Origin: Burkholderia diffusa
GTDB taxonomy: Bacteria; Pseudomonadota; Gammaproteobacteria; Burkholderiales; Burkholderiaceae
Assembly: GCF_902499115.1 (NCBI RefSeq)
Contig: NZ_CABVPN010000012.1
Location: forward strand, 124,001-188,000
DNA length: 64,000 bases
Direction: 5' to 3'
The position numbers and the translations under genes were made by a program. This document shows, piece by piece, positions 16,023 through 23,651 of this stretch (positions are counted from its first letter, which is position 1; every line of letters starts with the position of its first letter). The notes under the pieces are model-generated. The model did no database searches, was not told the origin of the DNA, and was given only the letters and a program-made list of their open reading frames with translations.

Positions 16023-18191
16023 ATGAAAACCACTCTTCGAACAGCCGCGTTTGCGGCGACCGGCAACGGTAAGCCGGGCAGCGGCAATATGACGATCGCC
16101 GGCTCTAACGTGAACGCGAACGATGTGATTCTTGCGGCGAAAAATCAGGTCAATATCGTCAATACGACGGACACCGACTCGACGCGCAGCACGAACGAGT
16201 CGAAGAGCGCGAGCGTGGGTGTGTCGGTCGGCACGGGCGGGTTTGGTGTTTCCGCGGCGATGTCGAAGGCCAACGGCGATGGCAACAGCGATCTGGCCAC
16301 GCAGAACAACAGTCACGTGAACGCGGCAAACGGCGTGACGATCATTTCGGGCGGCGATACGAATATCATCGGCTCGAACGTGAAGGGTAATCAGGTGAAC
16401 GCCGATGTGGGCGGGAATCTGAACATCGCGAGTGTGCAGGATACGATGTCGAGCGCGGCGCATCAGTCGAGTTCTGGCGGCGGCTTCAGCATCAGTCAGG
16501 GCGGCGCCAGTGCGAGCTTCAGCCAGAGCAAGGGCAATGCGTCGGGCAGTTATGCGGGCGTTAATGAACAAGCCGGGATTCAGGCGGGTGACGGCGGCTT
16601 CAATATCAACGTCACCGGCAATACCGACCTGAAAGGCGGGCTGATTGCGAGCGCCGCCGATGCGTCGAAGAATTCGCTGACGACGGGTTCCCTCTCCTTC
16701 TCCGACATCCAGAACCAGTCGCACTACGATGCGAGCTCGAGCGGCTTCAGCGCGGGCGCGACGACCGGCGACGGCGGGATGAACTACAGTACGCACGGCA
16801 GCGCGTCGGGCAAGAATGCCGGTGGTGCCGCGCCCATGCTCGGCCAGAACGACAGCGGCAGCGACAGTGCGACGACGAAGAGCGGCGTCAGCGCCGGAAC
16901 GGTCACGATTACGGATTCGGCGAACCAGAAGCAGGATGTGGCGAGCTTGAACCGCGATACGACGAACACGAATGGTACGGTTGCCAAACTGCCCGACATG
17001 CAGAATCTGCTGGCCAAACAGGCGGACATGATGGCAGCGGCGAGCGCGGCCGGTGAGGCGGTGTCTCGCCGGATCGGGGACTACGCGGACAAGATGATGA
17101 AGGACGCGGCGGCCAACGGTGACCAGGCAGGCGTCGATGCGTGGAAAGAAGGCGGAGCGAACCGCGCGCTGATGCAAGGTGCTGGCGCGGCGCTGGTGAC
17201 GGGACTGGCTGGCGGCAATGCGGTTGGCGGCGCAGCCGGCGCGGCGATTGCGTCGATCGCATCAGGCAAGCTGAACGAGCTGAGCAGCGCGATCGCAGGC
17301 AGCGATCCGACCGGCAACGCCAACATGAATCAGGCGCTGGGCAACATCGTGGCGAACGCGCTTGCGACGGGCGCGGGCGCCGCTGTGGGCGGTGAAGCGG
17401 GAGCGTTCTCGGGCTACAACGTGGATCGCTTCAACCGGCAGTTGCATCCGGACGAATACGCGCGGGCGAAAAAGGATGCGAAGATCGTGGCAGAGAAGCT
17501 GGGAATCAGCGTGCAGGAAGCCGAAGGGCGAATTGTGGCTGAAATCCTGCGCAATTCCGACGAGCAGACAGCAGAAGCGTCTGGCGGCAAACACGATTGG
17601 GAAATTCGTAGCATTGTTGGTTGCCAAAGCCTGAATTACGACGGGCCCAAGAATGATCCTCAGTATGCGAATCATGATTACAACAGCCAGTACATCAAAC
17701 CAAACCAGGACGCGTACAACACCGGGCAGCAGCAGCTTGACACAGGGCTGACCGATGCAGAATTACGTAATCAGAATCTCGCTTACGAGCGCACCGGAAA
17801 GGCGGCGATTGCTGTCACTGCCTGTTTGGTATCGGGAGGCGCTGCTTGTAAAGCGGCAGCTTCTGGATTGGCAACAACGCTCGGGTTGAGTTTTTTGTCA
17901 GGGAAGCCCTTGACAACCGCTGAAACTATCGGTGGATTTTATGGGGGAGCACTGGGCGGAATATACGGGCAAGCTTTGGGTACATGGGCGGGCGGCACAA
18001 ATTCGCTAATGCAGTCTGCCGTTCTTTTCGTGACCAAGACGGGAACGATTGCCGCTGGAAAACAAATTGGTGTTCCGTTGGGTAATGCGACTGGACTATC
18101 GCAATCGGTGGACCCATTTTTCGATCCATCCACCAACCCTTGGTGGGGGATAAGAAATACCTGGGATCAAATTAAGGGACCGAGGAAATGA
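16023..18191 (+). CDS. Orphan BcpA/CdiA C-terminal module with an alternative toxin tip (module 4)
   Basis: A 722-aa frame that, after about eight unrelated residues, matches bcpA codons from about 2320 nearly letter for letter for 1.76 kb (11638-13400 against 16049-17811, constant offset 4411, no indels). It includes the FNRQLHPDE pretoxin region. The last 136 residues diverge but stay in the same family as the main toxin: shared TAC-VSGG, GG-LGGIYG, PLGNATGL and a WWG near the end. It has no extended signal peptide or TPS domain and cannot be secreted by BcpB. One substitution in the pretoxin region changes the second Cys of GCQSLNC to Tyr. Recombination across the 1.76-kb identity would install this tip on the exported protein. 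Confidence 0.8.
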   Translation: MKTTLRTAAFAATGNGKPGSGNMTIAGSNVNANDVILAAKNQVNIVNTTDTDSTRSTNESKSASVGVSVGTGGFGVSAAMSKANGDGNSDLATQNNSHVNAANGVTIISGGDTNIIGSNVKGNQVNADVGGNLNIASVQDTMSSAAHQSSSGGGFSISQGGASASFSQSKGNASGSYAGVNEQAGIQAGDGGFNINVTGNTDLKGGLIASAADASKNSLTTGSLSFSDIQNQSHYDASSSGFSAGATTGDGGMNYSTHGSASGKNAGGAAPMLGQNDSGSDSATTKSGVSAGTVTITDSANQKQDVASLNRDTTNTNGTVAKLPDMQNLLAKQADMMAAASAAGEAVSRRIGDYADKMMKDAAANGDQAGVDAWKEGGANRALMQGAGAALVTGLAGGNAVGGAAGAAIASIASGKLNELSSAIAGSDPTGNANMNQALGNIVANALATGAGAAVGGEAGAFSGYNVDRFNRQLHPDEYARAKKDAKIVAEKLGISVQEAEGRIVAEILRNSDEQTAEASGGKHDWEIRSIVGCQSLNYDGPKNDPQYANHDYNSQYIKPNQDAYNTGQQQLDTGLTDAELRNQNLAYERTGKAAIAVTACLVSGGAACKAAASGLATTLGLSFLSGKPLTTAETIGGFYGGALGGIYGQALGTWAGGTNSLMQSAVLFVTKTGTIAAGKQIGVPLGNATGLSQSVDPFFDPSTNPWWGIRNTWDQIKGPRK
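16049..17811 (+). repeat. Long direct repeat, copy 2 (orphan module 4)
   Basis: Second copy of the bcpA 3' region. Recombination with copy 1 would delete about 4.4 kb including the resident toxin tip, bcpI and modules 2-3, and fuse the alternative tip to bcpA. Confidence 0.85.
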
Positions 18192-18448
18192 CGATGGAAG
18201 TTGGCACGGTAATAATTGCTCTCGCAGTCTTGCTAATTACATTTTTTCTTTTTGGAAGAAATCTGGAGGATTCGTTTAGAGCGAAATTTTTATACTGGTT
18301 AAAATCAACGATGGTCATGGCACCACTTCTGTTTGCATGGTTCGCTTACAACGAACCGGCTGCACTCAGTACTATTGGAGCGTTAGTGAGCGTCGGCCTT
18401 GCTGCTGCCTTCACCTTCGGGAGATCATACCTTCTTGCAATGTTGTAG
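18188..18448 (+). CDS. CDI immunity protein paired with module 4
   Basis: An 86-aa protein with three predicted membrane segments, related to the bcpI protein at 13777 through KFLYWLKST and a similar hydrophobic layout. It overlaps the orphan toxin stop by 4 nt (ATGA at 18188). A second ATG at 18194 has better spacing (7 nt) from the GAGGA ribosome site, so the true start may be there, giving 84 aa. Being a diverged homologue of the main immunity protein, it probably neutralises the diverged toxin tip next to it. Cross-protection cannot be judged. Confidence 0.7.
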   Translation: MTMEVGTVIIALAVLLITFFLFGRNLEDSFRAKFLYWLKSTMVMAPLLFAWFAYNEPAALSTIGALVSVGLAAAFTFGRSYLLAML

Positions 18449-18565
18449 CACGGAGAACGGAGGTGATGGGTTCTGCGTGTAGATCAGGTCAAGCGGAAGT
18501 AACACCCTGAAATTCCAATAAGCGCGTGACGTAGTCGACATTCACAATCAAGTTTATAAAAATAC

Positions 18566-20302
18566 ATGAGAACCATTCGCCGGGGGAATCCAGCCGCCGC
18601 ACTGCTGCTTATTGCGGCCAGTGTGTCGGCGCAGGAAGCTCCCCGCTTGATCATTCCGGGCAACGATCAGCAAACCCGACAGCAGGAAGAGGCGCGCGAG
18701 CGCGAACGAGCGGTCTCCGCGCCCGGGGTGCGTTCGGGCGTGACGGCGAGTGCTGGGTATCCGGCACTGCCGTCGGAGTCGCCCTGCTTTCGCGTCGATC
18801 ATTTCTCGCTCGACGTGCCCGACGCGCTGCCCGCTTCCGTGAAAGCGCAAGGTGCGTCGGCATTGCCGATGGACCGCTTCGCCTTCGCGCGCGAATGGCT
18901 CGATCACTATGCCGGCCAGTGCGTCGGCAAACAAGGCCTCGACGTGCTCGTCAAGGGCCTGTCGCAAGCTATCCTGGCGCGCGGCTACGTCACGACGCGC
19001 GTGCTGCTGCCTGAACAGGATCTGTCGACCGGCACCCTGCAATTGTCGCTGATCCCCGGCGTGATCCGCCACGTGCGCTTCGCCGACGAGAAGCTGCGCG
19101 GCACCTGGAAAACCGCCTTCCCGACCCGCGACGGCGAGCTGTTGAACCTGCGCGACCTCGAGCAGGGCCTCGAGCAGATGAAACGCGTCTCGAGCCAGGA
19201 CGTGTCGATGCAGATCGTCCCCGCCGACGTGCCGGGCGAGAGCGACGTCGTGCTCGACGTGAAGCGCGGCAAGCCCTGGACGGTGGTCGCCTCGATCGAC
19301 AACTCGGGCACGCGCGCGACCGGCCGGCTACAGGGCAACCTGTCGCTCGGCATCGACAATCCCTTGGGTCTGAACGATATCTTCAACATCGGCGTGAGCC
19401 AGGATCTCGAATTCGGGGACAAGCGCCTCGGCTCGCACGGCTGGAACGGTTTCTATTCGATCCCGTGGGGATACTGGACAGCGACGCTTTCTGCGTACAC
19501 GAACACGTATTACCAGCAGATCGCCGGCGTGAATCAGACGTTCATCGCAAGCGGCAACTCGAAGACCGTCGATTTCAAGCTGAATCGTGTGCTGTCGCGC
19601 AGCCAGAACGACGTGTTCGGCGCGCAGGTCCGGCTCTCGCGCCGCTTCGGCCAGAGTTTTATCGAAGACACCGAAATCCCGCAGCAGCGCCGCAACAACA
19701 CGTTCATCGAGTTCGGCCTGACCGATCGGCACTACTTCGGCAACGCGCAGTTCGACGGCACGCTCGCGTACCGGCAGGGAATCGGCGCATTCGGCGCGCA
19801 GGACGACAGCCTGGCGGCCGACGGCGGTCCGACCTACCGCTACAAGATGGCGGTGCTCGACGCGAACCTGTCGGTGCCGTTCGCGATCGCACAGCAGCCG
19901 TTTCGGTACGTCACGACATTTCACGGCCAGTACACAGGCAACACGCTGTACTACATCGACGACCTGACGATTGGCAGCCGCTACACCGTGCGCGGCTTCG
20001 ACGGCGAGACGATGCTCGCCGCGGCACGCGGCTTCTACTGGCGAAACGAGCTGCAGGCGCCGATCGGGCAGACGGGGCTCGCGGCTTACGCGGGCCTCGA
20101 CTACGGGCGCGTGTGGGGCCCGCAGCCGGTCGCGCTGGTCGGCACGCAACTGGCCGGCGCGGTGATAGGCGTCAAGGGCAGCGTCGCGACACGCTTCGGC
20201 GGTTATGGCTACGACCTGTTCGCCGGCACGCCGGTGTACAAGCCGTCCGGCTTTCCGACCGCTCGCGTGACTCTCGGGTTTCAGCTGACGGCCCAGTTCT
20301 GA
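18566..20302 (+). CDS. bcpB: BcpB/CdiB two-partner-secretion outer-membrane transporter (ShlB/FhaC/HecB family)
   Basis: A 578-aa Omp85-superfamily transporter. A Sec signal peptide (first 22 residues, ending VSAQ) precedes a polar N-terminal helix region, POTRA-type domains at about 75-220 and a 16-strand beta-barrel that ends in a terminal Phe. The conserved VRGFD motif of the loop-6 hairpin is intact (Arg476). It should recognise the TPS domain of BcpA in the periplasm and move the exoprotein to the surface. Placing the B gene last is the Burkholderia bcpAIOB order; a bcpO gene is not recognisable, its place being taken by the extra modules. The TGA overlaps the ATG of a following small frame (TGATG). 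Confidence 0.92.
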   Translation: MRTIRRGNPAAALLLIAASVSAQEAPRLIIPGNDQQTRQQEEARERERAVSAPGVRSGVTASAGYPALPSESPCFRVDHFSLDVPDALPASVKAQGASALPMDRFAFAREWLDHYAGQCVGKQGLDVLVKGLSQAILARGYVTTRVLLPEQDLSTGTLQLSLIPGVIRHVRFADEKLRGTWKTAFPTRDGELLNLRDLEQGLEQMKRVSSQDVSMQIVPADVPGESDVVLDVKRGKPWTVVASIDNSGTRATGRLQGNLSLGIDNPLGLNDIFNIGVSQDLEFGDKRLGSHGWNGFYSIPWGYWTATLSAYTNTYYQQIAGVNQTFIASGNSKTVDFKLNRVLSRSQNDVFGAQVRLSRRFGQSFIEDTEIPQQRRNNTFIEFGLTDRHYFGNAQFDGTLAYRQGIGAFGAQDDSLAADGGPTYRYKMAVLDANLSVPFAIAQQPFRYVTTFHGQYTGNTLYYIDDLTIGSRYTVRGFDGETMLAAARGFYWRNELQAPIGQTGLAAYAGLDYGRVWGPQPVALVGTQLAGAVIGVKGSVATRFGGYGYDLFAGTPVYKPSGFPTARVTLGFQLTAQF

Positions 20303-20804
20303 TGAGAGTGCACTCGAGTTCAAGCCGTCCAGTGCTTCGCCGCCCCGACGACACGAGAGAGGACAAGGAACTGACGGCGTTCCTGAACGCTCAGGTCGCT
20401 ACCATCCTGTCGGCAAGCCACGAACCGCGTCCGCGTTGCCCACGCTGCGGCAGCAGCCACATCACCAGCGCGGGATTCAGGACGCGACCGAGCGGCCGTA
20501 CGCGGACTTGCCGCGGCTTACGCCCGCCGAGTTCGACACCTTGGCCGTGGCTGCCCGTCAACGGCCCAGCCGCGGAGGCAGACCGATTTCAGCGCGGGGC
20601 CTCGTGCTGGCGCGCGCGGTACTGGTGGACGGCGTGACGTACCGTGAGGCCGAACGAGCGCTTGGACTCGGGTATTCGGTTGCGGCGCGCGCAGTGGCAG
20701 CGCTGTTGCGTTACCGGGACGCCACCCCGATGCAGCACCAATCGGTGCCGTTGCACGATCCGTTTGGCCGCTTCCGCGAGACTGCGGCGCGCGGCGACGT
20801 GTAA
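20302..20804 (+). pseudogene. Zinc-ribbon plus TrfB/KorA-like helix-turn-helix gene, apparently frameshifted
   Basis: Two overlapping frames look like halves of one gene. The first, starting at 20302 and overlapping the bcpB stop, has a CPRCGSSHITSAGF zinc-knuckle motif and then loses sense after GRTRTC near 20510. The second frame continues from about 20505 with LTPAEFDTLAVAARQR and a helix-turn-helix resembling TrfB/KorA repressors (VLVDGVTYREAERALGLGYS), ending at 20804. A second Cys pair expected for the zinc site is absent, so a small deletion probably removed it and shifted the frame. It could also be two separate genes. The family assignment rests on pattern resemblance only. Confidence 0.45.
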
Positions 20805-21069
20805 AGGAGGCCGCACAACGCCAACGCATGGCGGAGCCGTCAGCGAGGTAATCCTTTCCGAAGTTAAGCCAGACAGAACTAGACCGATAACCTGCGGCAT
20901 GCTTCGATCTCGACGACGTCGACCTACCTTCACAGCGACGAAGTACAGCGGGCTCGGCAGTTTGATCAGGCATTCGAAGCACGCAAAGGGTAAGTTCGTC
21001 GGGTGAAACGCTGCTCTCCCAGGTTGGCAGGGATTCAGAATTTATTCGTCAAATCATTGTGTTATGGAT
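20805..21069. other. Non-coding stretch before the right terminal repeat
   Basis: No credible gene on either strand. A resolution site or transposon remnant could be here, but I see no dyads that would define one. Confidence 0.3.
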
Positions 21070-21106
21070 TTTTTGGCGAAAATTTCACGAATCCCGGCCG
21101 ACCCTC
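21070..21106 (-). repeat. Right terminal inverted repeat (Tn3 type)
   Basis: Reverse complement of 3699-3735 with a single mismatch over 37 bp. Flanked outward by TGCCA, against TGCCG outside the left repeat. About 200 bp of gene-free DNA follows to 21314. Confidence 0.8.
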
Positions 21107-21314
21107 TGCCAGGCGGCGAGTTCAACAGCGACGTTCATTCGCATCGACGTTGTTGGGATAAGTATTCTTATCACAACGCGTCTATTTTTCATCCAAACTC
21201 AACTGTGAACGATTACCGTCGAGCTATTCAATCCACCTGCCCTCGCACCGTACTTGCCGCACATGGCACGACGAAGCGCGAAGGCACGCTAAGACACGGG
21301 ACAACAACGGCTGG

Positions 21315-21737
21315 TCAAGCCCTTTGCAAAATGTCCATCGCCCTATCGGCGTCGGCCTGCGAGTCGAGCGCGAGATAAGCAATGAACTGCGAGCCGAGCA
21401 CGGCAGCGGATACGCCGCGGAGATTGATCCCGCCGTCCGACAGTTGCTGGGTCAGCTCTGCGATGATCCCTGCTTGATCCAGTCCCATCACACGGATGGA
21501 GTACACGCCCGAGGTGGCATTGAATCCCGCCTGCGTGGCTGCACGGATCTCCTTGTCTCCCTGTAGCGGCGCGACAAACACGACCCCCTTGCCTGGTGCT
21601 TCGGGCGTGCGTCGGGCGACAACGAATTGCAAATCAGCGCCAGCATCCCGCAACGCGTTCAACACATGCGCAAGACCGCCCGGCTTGTCCTCGATGGTGG
21701 CCGCCCAAACGTCGACACGTTCGACGAATAGTTGCAT
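21315..21737 (-). CDS. Tandem ACT-domain protein
   Basis: A 140-aa protein of two ACT domains: residues about 5-65 (VWAATIEDKPGGLAHVLNAL) and about 70-135 (YSIRVMGLDQAGIIAELTQQL). Each has the Gly/Asp-rich loop between strand 1 and helix 1 that binds small ligands, typically amino acids. There is no catalytic domain, so it is probably a stand-alone sensor. A strong GGAGGT site lies 6 nt upstream of this ATG, so I reject the longer frame to 21800. It is the first gene outside the right terminal repeat. Ligand and partner are unknown. Confidence 0.8.
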   Translation of the reverse strand: MQLFVERVDVWAATIEDKPGGLAHVLNALRDAGADLQFVVARRTPEAPGKGVVFVAPLQGDKEIRAATQAGFNATSGVYSIRVMGLDQAGIIAELTQQLSDGGINLRGVSAAVLGSQFIAYLALDSQADADRAMDILQRA

Positions 21738-21834
21738 GGCACCTCCAGAAAATCTGGACCTCGATGAAGACAATCTATGCCGCGCATGAGCGGCAAGCAA
21801 GTCCGTTTACGCGAGGGGCGGCATGCAGGTTTTC

Positions 21835-22314
21835 CTAGGAATCCGACGTTTTCTTCGACTGGGGGCGCAGCCCGAGCATGACCGCCTGCCGATGCCGCCA
21901 TCGAAGCAGTTCGTCGCGGAACTCATCGGATGATTTCCCGGACGTTACCCGCAATGTTCCGGATTGAAAGGTTCTCGCGGCGAGCCAGAACGGTCGGCCA
22001 TCCGGCAGTTCGTCGATCACGGTAATAGGCAACTGATACGTTCGATGCAGATACGACAGGAAGGCGAGACCATAGCCGCGGCGTCTCATCGACGCGAGAA
22101 TTTCCAGTCGATGGACGAATACCCGATCGATTCGAGGTGCCAGACTGTACGTCGCCGTGCCGACGGTACCGCCGGACGCCGCCAGGATCGCGACTTCCCA
22201 GCCCGAATACGGAGCCCCGTCGATGCCGAGATCGATCGGCCTGGATTGAAAACGAACCACGGGAAGCCGGCGAAATTTGCGCCGAGCAAAAAGGGACCGC
22301 AGGAAGGAAAGCAC
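21835..22314 (-). CDS. GNAT-fold acetyltransferase-like protein
   Basis: A 159-aa protein with a basic N-terminus. Its centre has the shape of GNAT motif A: a strand ending in HRLEILASM followed by RRRGYGLAFLSYLHR, close to the acetyl-CoA-binding R/Q-x-x-G-x-G/A loop. LPITVIDELPDGRPFWLAART fits the second half of the fold. Substrate unknown. A small frame at 22317-22433 ends three bases upstream and may be translated with it. Moderate confidence in the fold, none in the substrate. Confidence 0.6.
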   Translation of the reverse strand: MLSFLRSLFARRKFRRLPVVRFQSRPIDLGIDGAPYSGWEVAILAASGGTVGTATYSLAPRIDRVFVHRLEILASMRRRGYGLAFLSYLHRTYQLPITVIDELPDGRPFWLAARTFQSGTLRVTSGKSSDEFRDELLRWRHRQAVMLGLRPQSKKTSDS

Positions 22315-22316
22315 GC

Positions 22317-22433
22317 TCAGCCCTTTGTCATGTCCGCAGCGATACGTTTCTTCATCTTCGCGCGCGACAGCAATCCGCAGTCGCGTACTTCCGCGTTGGC
22401 GCCTTTCATATCAGACGCAACCGCCCACAACAT
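22317..22433 (-). CDS. Possible 38-aa leader ORF before the acetyltransferase-like gene
   Basis: A 38-aa frame (MLWAVASDMKGANAEVRDCG...) ends three bases before the next gene on the same strand. The C-terminal half is basic. There is no clear ribosome site and no family resemblance, so it may be a chance frame; the tight spacing is the only support. Confidence 0.25.
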   Translation of the reverse strand: MLWAVASDMKGANAEVRDCGLLSRAKMKKRIAADMTKG

Positions 22434-22487
22434 GAACGATGTTTGAATCAACGCGACCGTGCGATTCCTGAGCGATATCGATAAGAA

Positions 22488-22709
22488 CTACTTCCGATTT
22501 TTCAGGAACGTCTGCCCGGCTGCCGTAATCGAAACGCTTCCGCGACCGTTCGTCGGATAGCGCACGAATCCAGCGCCGATGAGCTCTCGGGTAATGGACC
22601 AGCCAAGCGCGGGCGTATCGCGACCATAACGAATATCGGCAAGGCGCTCGAGCGCCCAGATCGCGGATGTCGAAAGAGTCGGAACCGTCGAAGTTTCCTT
22701 ATCGCTCAT
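22488..22709 (-). CDS. 73-aa conserved small protein, copy A
   Basis: A 73-aa protein paralogous to the gene at 36534 (about two-thirds identical; shared SAIWALERLADIRYGRD and a closing FLKNRK). The sequence reads like a small winged-helix fold: helix, GWSITRELIGAGFV as recognition helix, then a two-strand wing (SVSITAAGQTFL). DNA binding is thus possible but unproved. The GGAGA ribosome site before the ATG at 22709 and the length match to copy B exclude the longer frame. It is the outermost gene of mirrored block A. Confidence 0.7.
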   Translation of the reverse strand: MSDKETSTVPTLSTSAIWALERLADIRYGRDTPALGWSITRELIGAGFVRYPTNGRGSVSITAAGQTFLKNRK

Positions 22710-22963
22710 GGCGTCTCCAAAGATTTGATCATGGTCAAGGGTGATGTATGTCTGGAACTCGAATGGCAAGGCACACCCTCAGGCGTGCCCGTCGCAACTG
22801 ACGCCGACCTCGATGCGTACTGAGACATGCCACGACCGCCAAAGTCCAGTGAGACGAGGTGCTCGGTTTCCGCGACGAACGTCTTGCGGCGCCCCCGACC
22901 GAGGAAGCCGCACGCATGAAGGGAGATCGACAAGTGGCACGCAAAATAGACGACGGTTTTCAT
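22706..22963 (-). pseudogene. Possible decayed HPr-like gene of block A
   Basis: This stretch occupies the position that the HPr-like gene has in block B (between the 73-aa gene and the thioredoxin-fold gene). A frame opens MKTVVYFACHLSI, resembling the MATVVYVEIG start of the block-B gene, and a neighbouring frame reads VSVRIEVGVSCDG, reminiscent of an HPr strand. No single frame is convincing, so I infer frameshift decay. Low confidence. Confidence 0.25.
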
Positions 22964-22998
22964 GTTCTTCGCGCGTGCCGTGCGACAGGCCCTGGTAT

Positions 22999-23445
22999 TC
23001 AGTGGGAGGGGGCGACCTGGCAGGCCATCAGAAACGCCTGCAACTCGATTTCCCATGCCGCGTCGCGCACGTCCGTTTCGAAACCGGCGAGACGCTTCAT
23101 CTCGCTGCTCAGATACACGGCGTTGAGCAATCGAGGAGGCACGCCCAGCGCAAAACAGCAGCCATCTGCATCGAGAAGCAGACTCGGGTGGTGCCGGAAC
23201 CGCGCACTGGCCACTGAGATCGGATCCATCACGTGCCGAGCCGATTCCCTCGGATAAACGAAGGCCAGATGGATACCGGCGGCCGCGAGCCGTTCAGCCG
23301 CCTCATGGAAGCGGTGGACCATCTGGAAGCCTCGCTCGCCACCACGTCCGACGCCCACAACGATAAGCCCCCGGCTTCCCGCGACCTCCGACAGGAATAC
23401 GGACCGCCGATCGGGCAGCAGTAGCATCCCATCCAGATCGAACAT
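22999..23445 (-). CDS. Thioredoxin-fold, peroxiredoxin-like protein without the catalytic cysteine (block A)
   Basis: A 148-aa protein whose layout resembles AhpC/TSA-type domains: a strand GLIVVGVGR, a helix QMVHRFHEAAERLAAAG, a strand IHLAFVYPRE, then SLLLDADGCCFALGV, like the end of the peroxiredoxin core. The position where peroxiredoxins carry the peroxidatic Cys (after the first core strand) has no cysteine, so peroxidase activity is not expected. The ATG at 23445 follows GGAGG by 7 nt; upstream frame sequence is the promoter region. Block B keeps only the first few codons of this gene (36062). Family call is tentative. Confidence 0.45.
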   Translation of the reverse strand: MFDLDGMLLLPDRRSVFLSEVAGSRGLIVVGVGRGGERGFQMVHRFHEAAERLAAAGIHLAFVYPRESARHVMDPISVASARFRHHPSLLLDADGCCFALGVPPRLLNAVYLSSEMKRLAGFETDVRDAAWEIELQAFLMACQVAPSH

Positions 23446-23497
23446 GTCGACTACCTCCGCGAATCCGCCCCCAACTCCGGCGATCGGCGGCAAGATT

Positions 23498-23542
23498 CGA
23501 TTATAAGACAGCAATAAGCAAATGTGTATGGCATTATAATAC
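23498..23542. promoter_or_regulatory. Paired AT-rich -10-like palindromes between divergent genes, block A
   Basis: ATTATAAG at 23500-23507 and ATTATAAT at 23533-23540, 33 bp apart, lie between the thioredoxin-fold gene (minus) and the PhnA-like gene (plus). The same pair with the same 33-bp spacing occurs at 35966 and 35999 in block B. They contain a perfect TATAAT, so they are probable -10 boxes of divergent promoters; -35 boxes are poor, which leaves room for an activator or repressor. Confidence 0.5.
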
Positions 23543-23651
23543 AGTGTGCATTTTTTACGCTGAGCGAGCCGACGGCACGATGGCAACCTCGGTGATGAAA
23601 GTGAACGCCCGTTTTCCCCTGACGGCCCGAATCTGCCAAATGAAAGTCGCA

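Larger units (their letters stand above)
3699..21106. mobile_element. 17.4-kb segment bounded by Tn3-family terminal inverted repeats, carrying a CDI locus
   Basis: Matching 37-bp inverted repeats (one mismatch) lie at 3699-3735 and 21070-21106, both starting GAGGGTCGGCC and ending TTTTCGCCAAAAA on the inward side. The flanking five bases are TGCCG on the left and TGCCA on the right, four of five matching, compatible with the 5-bp target duplication of Tn3 transposons. A Tn3 transposase C-terminus ends against the left repeat, the normal position for tnpA. The cargo is a whole bcpA-I-(extra modules)-bcpB locus. No resolvase is recognisable and the transposase is truncated, so movement would need a transposase supplied in trans. 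The repeats are seen; the history is inferred. Confidence 0.7.
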
